Below are positions 57,100 to 64,000 of a stretch of DNA of 64,000 nucleotides, in pieces (positions within the stretch are counted from its first letter, which is position 1; each line of letters begins with the position of its first letter). This DNA is from Methylovirgula sp. HY1 (lineage in GTDB: Bacteria; Pseudomonadota; Alphaproteobacteria; Rhizobiales; Beijerinckiaceae): assembly GCF_019343105.1 (NCBI RefSeq), contig NZ_CP073764.1:2716001-2780000 (forward strand), in the 5' to 3' direction. The translations under genes were made by a program, and so were the position numbers. Under the pieces are notes generated by a model. That model had not been told where the DNA came from. It made no database searches and was given only the letters and a program-made list of their open reading frames with translations.

Positions 57100-57921
57100 A
57101 TGGGTGATCCAATGTTGCCGCGTTTGACGCGCGTGCTCGCGCAACGGCACGAAGTTGGGCAAACTTGGACGCTCGAACTCGAAAGCGACGCACAAGCGCG
57201 GACTTTCGTTCCCGGTCAATTCAATATGCTCTATGCCTTCGGCGTCGGCGAGGTCGCGATCAGCATGAGTGGCGATCCCGCCGATGCCGATCGTCTCGTT
57301 CATACGATCCGAGCAGTCGGCGCAACGTCGACCGCATTGACGCGGCTCCAGGCGGGAGACCACATCGGTATGCGCGGCCCTTTCGGCACAGGCTGGCCGA
57401 TGCAGCCCGCGCTCGATCGGGACGTTATTGTCGTCGCCGGCGGCCTCGGCCTCGCGCCGCTGCGACCGGCCCTCTATCGCATTCTTGCCGAACGTGAACG
57501 CTACGGCAAAGTGATCCTTCTCTATGGCGCCCGCAATCCGGACGATATTCTCTTTCGCCAAGAGCTGGAAACGTGGCGCAGCCGCCTCGATCTCACAATC
57601 GAAGTTACGGTCGACCACGCCACCAGCGCATGGCATGGCCATGTCGGCGTCGTCACCAGTCTGATCCGCCGCGCCGACTTCGATCCATCGCGAGCCATTG
57701 CATTCGTCTGTGGCCCGGAGACGATGATGCGCTTCACCGCTAAGGCGCTGAAGGAAGCCGGGCTTGACGACACCACGATCTATTTCGCCATGGAACGCAA
57801 CATGAAATGCGCTGTCGGATTTTGCGGCCATTGCCAGTTCGGGCCGCATTTCATCTGCAAGGACGGTCCAGTGCTGCGTTACGATCGGCTTCGCGATTTG
57901 CTATGGCTGAAGGAGATCTGA
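57100..57921 (+). CDS. hyhG: Hydrogenase gamma subunit, FAD/NAD(P)-binding reductase (HyhG-like)
   Basis: 273 residues from the ATG at 57100; ATGs at 57058 and 57064 would overlap the upstream gene and are less like family starts. A ferredoxin-NADP reductase-like FAD domain ([20 protein letters not shown]), an NAD(P) domain ([42 protein letters not shown]), and a C-terminal [2Fe-2S] motif CX4CX2CX7C in [19 protein letters not shown] are present. It exchanges electrons with NAD(P)H. Confidence 0.92.
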   Translation: MGDPMLPRLTRVLAQRHEVGQTWTLELESDAQARTFVPGQFNMLYAFGVGEVAISMSGDPADADRLVHTIRAVGATSTALTRLQAGDHIGMRGPFGTGWPMQPALDRDVIVVAGGLGLAPLRPALYRILAERERYGKVILLYGARNPDDILFRQELETWRSRLDLTIEVTVDHATSAWHGHVGVVTSLIRRADFDPSRAIAFVCGPETMMRFTAKALKEAGLDDTTIYFAMERNMKCAVGFCGHCQFGPHFICKDGPVLRYDRLRDLLWLKEI

Positions 57922-57922
57922 G

Positions 57923-58705
57923 ATGTCGGCTCCACCGCCCAAACCGAAGCTCGCCGTGTGGAAATTCTCCTCCTGCGACGGCTGCCAATTGTCGCTTCTC
58001 GATTGCGAGGACGAACTCGTCGGACTGATCGGCGCCGTCGAAATCGCCTATTTTCTCGAAGCGACCAGGGCGCAACAGGACGGTCCGTATGATCTCTCTT
58101 TGGTCGAAGGCTCGATCACGACCGAGCATGATGTCACGCGGATCAAGGACGTGCGCCAGAACTCGCGCCACCTCGTCACGATTGGCGCTTGCGCGACGGC
58201 CGGCGGCATTCAGGCGCTGCGCAATTTCAAAGATGTGAAGGAATTCATCTCCATCGTTTATGCGCGGCCCGATTTTATCGACACGCTCGCCACTTCGACG
58301 CCGATCTCAGCCCATGTCGCGGTCGATTATGAGCTGCATGGGTGCCCGATCAATAAAAAACAATTGCTCGAAGTCATCGGCGCCTTTCTCATTGGTCGTA
58401 GCCCGGTCGCGCCTGCCCATAGCGTCTGCATCGATTGCAAATTGCGCGGCAATGTCTGTGTCATGGTCGCGCATGGGACAGCCTGCCTTGGCCCCGTGAC
58501 CCATGCAGGCTGCGGTGCTCTCTGTCCGACCTATGATCGCGGTTGCTACGGCTGCTACGGTCCGATGGAAAGTCCAAATACAACGTCACTGAGCCATGAG
58601 CTGAGCGGATTGGGTGTCGGCGTGCGTGATCTGGCGCGCATGTATCGCAGCTTCAATGCCGCCGCCGAACCATTTCGTGCGGAGAGCGCCAAACATGGCG
58701 ACTAG
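57923..58705 (+). CDS. hyhS: [NiFe] hydrogenase small subunit (HyhS/delta)
   Basis: 260 residues, cytoplasmic (no Tat signal). The proximal cluster ligands are in [27 protein letters not shown] and [12 protein letters not shown]. Further cysteines occur in [29 protein letters not shown] and [16 protein letters not shown], which supply the medial and distal clusters. The pattern matches the small subunit of group 3b bidirectional hydrogenases. Starts 1 base after the hyhG stop and overlaps the large-subunit gene. Confidence 0.93.
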   Translation: MSAPPPKPKLAVWKFSSCDGCQLSLLDCEDELVGLIGAVEIAYFLEATRAQQDGPYDLSLVEGSITTEHDVTRIKDVRQNSRHLVTIGACATAGGIQALRNFKDVKEFISIVYARPDFIDTLATSTPISAHVAVDYELHGCPINKKQLLEVIGAFLIGRSPVAPAHSVCIDCKLRGNVCVMVAHGTACLGPVTHAGCGALCPTYDRGCYGCYGPMESPNTTSLSHELSGLGVGVRDLARMYRSFNAAAEPFRAESAKHGD

Positions 58706-59987
58706 GACGATCAAGGTCGAAAATCTTGCCCGTGTCGAAGGCGAAGGTGCCTTGCGCGTGGTCATCCGCGAGGGAAGAGTCGAGGCGGCGGAACTGAAGA
58801 TCTTCGAGCCGCCACGCTTCTTCGAGGCCTTTTTGCGCGGCAGGGCGTATCGCGAGGTTCCCGATATCACGGCGCGCATTTGCGGCATTTGCCCCGTCGC
58901 CTATCAGATGAGTGCCGTGCATGCGATGGAACATGCGCTCGGCATATCCGTCGACGGTTCGCTGCGCAATTTGCGGCGCCTGATCTATTGCGGCGAATGG
59001 ATCGAGAGCCATGCGCTTCATATCTACCTTCTGCATGCGCCCGACTTCCTCGGCTACGAGGGAGCGATGGATATGGCGCGGGATCATCCGCGGCATTTCG
59101 AGCGCGGCCTGCAGCTCAAGAAGACGGGCAATGCGCTGATTGCCCTTTTGGGTGGCCGCGAAGTCCATCCGATCAATGTGCGCATCGGCGGCTTCTACAA
59201 GGTCCCGCGCCGGCGCGAACTCGCGGCGATTGCCGAAGATTTGAAGCATGCGCGCGCCGCCGCCTTGGAGACGGTTCATTGGGTAAGTGGATTCGCTTTT
59301 CCGGATTGCGACAGAGATTATGAATTCGTCGCGCTGTCGTCGCCGGATGAATATCCGCTCAATGACGGCCGCATCACGTCGAATAAGGGGATCGATATCG
59401 CGGCACAGGATTTCGAAGCGGAATTCGAGGAGCAGCAGCACGTCGCCCATTCGACGGCGCTTCAGGCGCGTACTCGCAAGGGCGGCGCCTATCTCGCCGG
59501 ACCGCTCGCACGCTATGCTCTGAACTTCGAAAGACTATCCCCCCTCGTGCGCGAGGCGGCGCAAACGGCGGGCTTGGGTCCGATCTGTCGCAATCCTTAT
59601 CAAAGCATCATCGTACGCAGCTTAGAAGTGCTCTATGCCTGCGATGAGGCGCTGCGCCTTATCGAAAACTATGAGGAGCCGGATAAGGCTGTTGTCGACG
59701 TCGCCGTCAAGCCCGGTGTCGGCCACGCATGTACGGAGGCGCCGCGCGGGCTTCTCTATCATCGCTATAAGCTCGATGCCGACGGCACGATTCTCGACGC
59801 GCGGCTGGTGCCACCCACATCGCAAAACCAAGCGAGTATTGAAGAAGATCTCAAGCTCTGCGTCGAGGGCTGGCTCCATCTCCCCGACGATCTCTTGCGC
59901 CACAAATGTGAGCAGGTCATACGCAATTATGATCCGTGCATCTCTTGCGCAACGCATTTTTTGAAGATCGAAATCGACCGTGGATGA
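58695..59987 (+). CDS. hyhL: [NiFe] hydrogenase large subunit, group 3b type (HyhL/alpha)
   Basis: 430 residues from the ATG at 58695. The N-terminal ligand motif [19 protein letters not shown] has C63 and C66; the C-terminal motif [10 protein letters not shown] has C415 and C418. These four cysteines bind the NiFe(CN)2CO site. The nine residues after His421 would be removed by the maturation protease. Overall the sequence fits group 3b (NADP-linked, cytosolic, bidirectional), which can evolve or consume hydrogen and sometimes reduce sulfur. The hyp maturation genes are not in this window. Confidence 0.94.
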   Translation: MATRTIKVENLARVEGEGALRVVIREGRVEAAELKIFEPPRFFEAFLRGRAYREVPDITARICGICPVAYQMSAVHAMEHALGISVDGSLRNLRRLIYCGEWIESHALHIYLLHAPDFLGYEGAMDMARDHPRHFERGLQLKKTGNALIALLGGREVHPINVRIGGFYKVPRRRELAAIAEDLKHARAAALETVHWVSGFAFPDCDRDYEFVALSSPDEYPLNDGRITSNKGIDIAAQDFEAEFEEQQHVAHSTALQARTRKGGAYLAGPLARYALNFERLSPLVREAAQTAGLGPICRNPYQSIIVRSLEVLYACDEALRLIENYEEPDKAVVDVAVKPGVGHACTEAPRGLLYHRYKLDADGTILDARLVPPTSQNQASIEEDLKLCVEGWLHLPDDLLRHKCEQVIRNYDPCISCATHFLKIEIDRG

Positions 59988-60456
59988 GGTTGGCACAGCC
60001 CCGCTGAGCAACCGTCGGCTGGTCATCGGCGTCGGGAATCTTGATCGGGGTGACGATGCGGTCGGGCGAATCGTGGCGCAACGATTGCGCTTGCGTCAGC
60101 TTCCCGACGTTGATGTCATCGAAGATGGCGGCGAGGCCCTAAGCCTGCTGAGCCGTTTCGAAGGTGTCGATGCGGTCTATCTCGTGGACGCGGCGGTCTC
60201 TGGCGCGCCGCCGGGCGCGATCCGACGTTTCGATGTCACGACTGCGCCATTGCCGGATGCGATGGCGACACTTTCGACACATGGCTTCGGTCTTGCTGCG
60301 GCCATCGAACTTGCGCGGGTGCTGCACCGATTGCCGCGTCTCTGCATCGTCTATGCAGTGGAGTTGGATGCGTGCACCATGGGGGCGCCACTGACGCAGG
60401 CGGTCGAGGCTACCGTCAATGTGCTGATTGCGCGACTCTGCGCCGAGATTGCTTGA
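59980..60456 (+). CDS. hyhD: Hydrogenase maturation protease (HyhD/HycI-like)
   Basis: 158 residues from a GTG at 59980 that overlaps the hyhL stop by eight bases. [20 protein letters not shown] holds the Asp/Glu-rich nickel-sensing loop, [15 protein letters not shown] the second, and [17 protein letters not shown] the conserved His region. It cleaves the C-terminal peptide of the large subunit after nickel insertion. Last gene of the six-gene operon. Confidence 0.92.
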   Translation: MDEVGTAPLSNRRLVIGVGNLDRGDDAVGRIVAQRLRLRQLPDVDVIEDGGEALSLLSRFEGVDAVYLVDAAVSGAPPGAIRRFDVTTAPLPDAMATLSTHGFGLAAAIELARVLHRLPRLCIVYAVELDACTMGAPLTQAVEATVNVLIARLCAEIA

Positions 60457-60575
60457 AGAACAGGATGCCAGTCCAGCGCCCTGGGTCGTTTAATTTGCTT
60501 TGGGGATCGGGCGGAGCCGATGCTTCAGGAATGCGCCGCCGCCGTTCGATCATGCCTTGCTGCGCGCGGTTTTTT

Positions 60576-60953
60576 TCATTCGCTCTGCACCGGAGTGCGG
60601 CGCTGTGACGCGAGGATCTCATTTCTGATCCGCATCCAAGCGCGCTCGTCATAGTCGCTCACCCATTCGGTGAGATTGCATAATTTCAGATAACGCCCAC
60701 TCGCGACTATGGCGTCGAAACGTTCGGCATCGTTCCACAAGTCTTGGACGAAGGCGAGGCGGCCTTGCATCTGTCGCTTGCGTTGCACGGAGGCTGGGTT
60801 TGCGAGATGGAGATGATTTTCGAAGAACAGCTCCGGATCGTCGCACATCATGTCGAACGCGCCAACGCCGGCGTTGGCGGCATCTGCGGGTCCTTCGGCG
60901 GCTTCTTGTTCTGTCGCCTGAAACTCCTGATAGGCATGGGACGCATTTGCCAT
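60576..60953 (-). CDS. Acidic protein of unknown function
   Basis: 125 residues, ATG at 60953 with AGGAGC upstream, which supports expression. The N-terminal third is Ala/Glu-rich and probably disordered (EQEAAEGPADAANAGVGAFD). The rest is helical with aromatic residues (DPELFFENHLHLANP, RLAFVQDLWNDAERFD, NLTEWVSDYDERAWMRIR). No signal peptide or membrane segment. I do not recognise the family. Convergent with the hydrogenase operon. Confidence 0.6.
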   Translation of the reverse strand: MANASHAYQEFQATEQEAAEGPADAANAGVGAFDMMCDDPELFFENHLHLANPASVQRKRQMQGRLAFVQDLWNDAERFDAIVASGRYLKLCNLTEWVSDYDERAWMRIRNEILASQRRTPVQSE

Positions 60954-61078
60954 AAGATGCTCCTGTGCAGGTCGGCCGGGGCAGGCAGACGCATGAAACG
61001 TGGGAGCATGCTACAGCTGGGATTCTAAGGCCGGGTGGAAACGCAGCTTGGCATTCTACGGGGTATTTTAGCCGAATC

Positions 61079-63166
61079 TTAAGGAAGCGAAGCCAACAGC
61101 GATGTTTTCGCCTCGGCGGCATTGTAGCCCCGTTCGGAGAGCCAGGCGCGGGCGTCATCGATCGATTGGTCGATTGTTGCACGAAGGCCGTCCAACGACG
61201 GATTATCGACTTGGCAGGACGTGCTGAAGCCGCCGCGCAAATGGCCCGCAGCGCCGGCGGCTTCGACGAGGCCCAGGGTGGTCATAGCCTCGATAAGGGA
61301 GTCGAATGCCGCGAGGCCGCGCGCGGTCGACCGCGACGCGGTCGCTGTTTCTATTTCATCAAAGAGACTTTGCGAATCGGTACGGAATTCATCCAGAATT
61401 TCGGCAAGGCCGTTGATCCCGATATAATCGGTAAGATTGGACAGTTTGCGCGTGTCGCACAAGATGAGCCGCGGCGCGGTTCCGTCGTGATGCGAATCGT
61501 CCGACGGCATCACGCGCCAGATGACCGCATTGAGTTCGTTGAGTTCGATCGGCTTGGCGACAAAATCATTCATTCCGGCTGCAAGGCATTCGAGCCGATC
61601 CGAGCGGAACGCATTGGCGGTCATTGCGACGATCGGCAGCGTCGCATAGGTGCCGCCCCACGACCTTATCGCGCGTGTCGTATCGAGACCGTTCATCTTG
61701 GGCATTTGCATGTCCATGAAAACGAGGTCGTAGGAAGCCGCCTTGAGCTTCTCCAAGGCTTCGCTTCCATCATAGGCGAGATCGACGCTGTGGCCGAGCG
61801 AATTGAGCATGCCGCGCGCGACGATACGATTCACCGGCATGTCTTCGACAACCAGGACCCGATAGGTGCCGCCCATGTTCTCGGTGGTGGCCCGCGGCGA
61901 CAACCCTTCGGCTGGCGCATCGCAGACCGGTGCTTCGATTTCGAACCAGAAGCAGCTTCCTTCACCTTCAACGCTGTCGACGCCGATGCTGCCACCCATC
62001 GCCTGGACGATCTTCTTGCAGATGGCTAGTCCCAGGCCGGTGCCGCCGAAGCGCCTATTAATGCTTGCGTCGACCTGCGAAAATTCGAGAAAGAGCTTGT
62101 CGCGCGCGCTGCGCGCTATGCCGATGCCGGTATCCTTGATCTCGAACCGCAGATGCGAACCGCCGTCCTTGGCAATGGGCTTTAGGTGCAGCGTCACGGC
62201 GCCGCGGTCGGTGAATTTGACGGCATTCCCCAGAAGATTGATGAGAACCTGGCGCAGCCGCTTCACATCGGCTTTCACGTGCACGGGCGTGTCATCGGCG
62301 AGCACGGCGGTGAGTTCGAGCCCTTTGGCGCGGGCCTGGACGGCGATGACATCAAGGACCGAATGCACGAGGTCTGGGAGGTGCATGGGCGCAACCTCGA
62401 AGTCGATGGCGCCGGATTCGAATTTCGAAAAATCGAGAATATCGTTGATGATGCTCATCAACGCGTCGCCGCTCTCGAGGATGATGCGCACCCAATTGCG
62501 CTGCTCGCCGCTGAGAGGTGACTGGTTCAGCAGGGTCGCGATCCCGAGAACGCCATTGAGCGGCGTCCGGATCTCATGGCTCATGGTGGCTAAAAAGCCG
62601 GATTTCGCGCGTGCGGCTTCTTCGGCGGCCTCTTTCGCATGGACGATCTCGCTGATGTCCGTATAGGTCTGGACATAGCCGCCGTTCGGCAGCGGCTCGG
62701 TACGCACTTCGAGGACCGTGCCGTTGGGACGCCGGCGGATGTAGGATTTGTTGAGTGTGCCCGCGCCGGTCAGAAAATAGTTGCGGACGTCTTCGGGCAG
62801 CAATGATCCGTTCTCGCCGAACTCACCATTGCGCCATTGCTCGCGAAACACGTCTTTGGCGGTGGCAGGTAGTTTGAAGTTGTTCGAGTCGACGCCCGAA
62901 TATTCCAGACCACGCCGGTTGAAAATCAAGATTTGACCGTGGGGGTCGACCATGCCGAGCCCCTGGTTGAGATGGTCCAGCGTCAATTCGAGCAGAGCGA
63001 AATTATCGATATAGAGCGCTTCGCGTGACACGCCACGCCGGAAGAACCGCGCTCCGGCATGTCCGGCAAACGCGACCAGATCGTAAAGACCCCTTTGGAG
63101 AGTGTTGATTGCGTGTCTTGCTGTGCGGATAACATTCGCTCCAAAGCGGGTATTTTGAACTGTCAA
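61079..63166 (-). CDS. PAS-containing hybrid sensor histidine kinase/response regulator
   Basis: 695 residues, cytoplasmic. PAS-like domain about 58-175 (HLNQGLGMVDPHGQILIFNR), HisKA with phospho-His197 in LATMSHEIRTPLNG, an HATPase_c domain (N box NLLGNAVKFTD at 310-320, DTGIGI, GGTGLGLAICKKIV), and a receiver domain about 435-555 with phospho-Asp485 in VFMDMQMP. The last 110 residues resemble an HPt helix bundle, but the position of the phospho-His appears to be Phe (LAAFDSLIEAMTTLG). Divergent from the FeeM-like acyltransferase. Confidence 0.92.
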   Translation of the reverse strand: MTVQNTRFGANVIRTARHAINTLQRGLYDLVAFAGHAGARFFRRGVSREALYIDNFALLELTLDHLNQGLGMVDPHGQILIFNRRGLEYSGVDSNNFKLPATAKDVFREQWRNGEFGENGSLLPEDVRNYFLTGAGTLNKSYIRRRPNGTVLEVRTEPLPNGGYVQTYTDISEIVHAKEAAEEAARAKSGFLATMSHEIRTPLNGVLGIATLLNQSPLSGEQRNWVRIILESGDALMSIINDILDFSKFESGAIDFEVAPMHLPDLVHSVLDVIAVQARAKGLELTAVLADDTPVHVKADVKRLRQVLINLLGNAVKFTDRGAVTLHLKPIAKDGGSHLRFEIKDTGIGIARSARDKLFLEFSQVDASINRRFGGTGLGLAICKKIVQAMGGSIGVDSVEGEGSCFWFEIEAPVCDAPAEGLSPRATTENMGGTYRVLVVEDMPVNRIVARGMLNSLGHSVDLAYDGSEALEKLKAASYDLVFMDMQMPKMNGLDTTRAIRSWGGTYATLPIVAMTANAFRSDRLECLAAGMNDFVAKPIELNELNAVIWRVMPSDDSHHDGTAPRLILCDTRKLSNLTDYIGINGLAEILDEFRTDSQSLFDEIETATASRSTARGLAAFDSLIEAMTTLGLVEAAGAAGHLRGGFSTSCQVDNPSLDGLRATIDQSIDDARAWLSERGYNAAEAKTSLLASLP

Positions 63167-63391
63167 CGGGCGGGATCTAAAGCGCTATTCCAACCACGCT
63201 ATCCCGACATCCCCAACGTCTCGTAAACAAATTGATTCAACATCATCTCCTGCCGGAGCGTCCTTGGCCGCTCCGGGCGATGGAACCGGCCTGGTTCGGT
63301 CGAGTTAACCTTAAGTAAATGTAAATCTTTCTTATCAATTTGTGGGGGTGCATACTCCACCAACTGGAGCCTTGGATATGGGAATTACCTG

Positions 63392-64000
63392 ATGCTGGTC
63401 AAAGGGATCCGTCCAGCCACGAGCTTTGCAGCGCATGTCAGCCAGTTCATTGCTCAGGTTCAATACAGAAGAATTGAAACAGACGCAGAATTGGAGCTGG
63501 TTCGGCGTTTACGCTATGACGCCTACCTAAAAGAGGGCGCGATTGCGGAGACCAAAGAGAGGCGGCTTGTCGATCGCTATGACGATCTCAAGAATGCCGT
63601 GAACATCGGTCTGTTCCTTGACGACAAGCTCATCAGCGCCCTGCGCATACACTTCTTATCGGACGCCACCGATATGTCGCCGTCGATGGAAGTGTTCCCT
63701 GATATTCTGATCCCCCTTCTGCAAGCGGGACACCGGTTGACGGACCCCAACAAGTTTGTCGCTGATTACGAAGCCGCACGAAAACATCCGCCGCTCGCCT
63801 ACGCCACGACAAGGCTGACAATGATGGCGGGTGCCTATTTTCATGCGCGTTATGCCGTCATTTCGCCGCGGGTTGAGCATCAAGCGTTCTATAAGAGGAC
63901 TTTCTTTGCAAAGACTGTTTGCGATCCCAGAGCCTATCCGGCACTGAGCAAACCGATCAGCCTCATGCTCGGCGATTATGTAAAGGATGGTGAGCGGATC
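63392..64000 (+). CDS. FeeM/LuxI-like N-acyltransferase (partial, runs off right edge)
   Basis: 203 residues from the ATG at 63392 to the end of the window without a stop. The start VRRLRYDAYLKEGAI, the acidic LVDRYDDLKNAVNIGLFLDD, LISALRIHF and YATTRLTMMAGAYFHARYAV match the GNAT-type fold of N-acyl amino acid synthases (FeeM), which are structurally related to LuxI autoinducer synthases. It probably transfers an acyl chain from acyl-ACP to a small molecule. Divergent from a hybrid kinase, with 225 bases between, of which 63310-63345 are AT-rich. Confidence 0.75.
   Translation, partial: MLVKGIRPATSFAAHVSQFIAQVQYRRIETDAELELVRRLRYDAYLKEGAIAETKERRLVDRYDDLKNAVNIGLFLDDKLISALRIHFLSDATDMSPSMEVFPDILIPLLQAGHRLTDPNKFVADYEAARKHPPLAYATTRLTMMAGAYFHARYAVISPRVEHQAFYKRTFFAKTVCDPRAYPALSKPISLMLGDYVKDGERI

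Overview
This 64 kb window is GC-rich chromosomal DNA from an alphaproteobacterium, most likely of the order Hyphomicrobiales (Rhizobiales); family Beijerinckiaceae or a close relative is my inference. The evidence is a set of typical linkages: a his operon with a DUF2628 gene and coaA, divergent from hslV/hslU; lptC-lptA-lptB after an RNase D-like NrnC exonuclease; an IalB-family protein; GlnK-AmtB-GlnA; and an AUU-initiated infC. Most of the window is housekeeping core. No CRISPR array or rRNA was seen. There is one tRNA gene, tRNA-Leu(CAG).

Layout. 0-4 kb: a SerB-like protein that lacks the catalytic Asp (partial), then truA, fmt and def, all leftward, with a small secreted Cys-rich protein on the other strand. 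4-9.4 kb: rmuC, then a nitrogen-assimilation block (glnK-amtB behind a sigma54-like promoter, then glnA). 9.4-19.3 kb: a beta-barrel porin, an EamA transporter, a catalytically degenerate alpha/beta hydrolase, small proteins, a methyltransferase, a divergent alkylation-repair pair (ogt and an Ada-AlkA fusion), hemW and a PfkB sugar kinase. 19.3-28 kb: a mazEF-like toxin-antitoxin pair with a perfect 28-bp palindromic operator, coaA-hisE-F-A-H-DUF2628-hisB leftward, and hslV - membrane protein - hslU rightward, in which three cistrons are joined by two ATGA overlaps. 28-39 kb: trpS, a TonB-like protein, a hydrolase, a glycosyltransferase, infC-rpmI-rplT, pheT (without pheS) and an NDUFA9-like epimerase.

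39.2-42.2 kb is a scar of mobile DNA. A tRNA-Leu gene is followed by three 10-bp-spaced repeats and the first 74 residues of a tyrosine integrase, which is cut by a complete IS21-family element lacking a target duplication. The rest of the island appears deleted. 42.2-49 kb holds ialB, an RNase D-like gene, lptCAB and priA. An IS5-family element, whose transposase needs a -1 frameshift, is inserted exactly in the stop codon of secA and regenerates that stop. 53-60.5 kb holds a PpiC-type isomerase, argJ and a complete group 3b-type [NiFe] hydrogenase operon (beta, HoxI-like cNMP-fold protein, gamma, small, large, maturation protease) with a candidate sigma54 promoter. The right end has a hybrid histidine kinase with a degenerate HPt-like tail, divergent from a FeeM/LuxI-like N-acyltransferase that runs off the window; this is a candidate signalling pair.

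A recurring family of palindromic intergenic repeats (core motifs AGAGCATGTTCCGGAAAAGT and CGGATATATCCG) occurs at about ten places between genes. It is the most distinctive unexplained sequence structure in the window.
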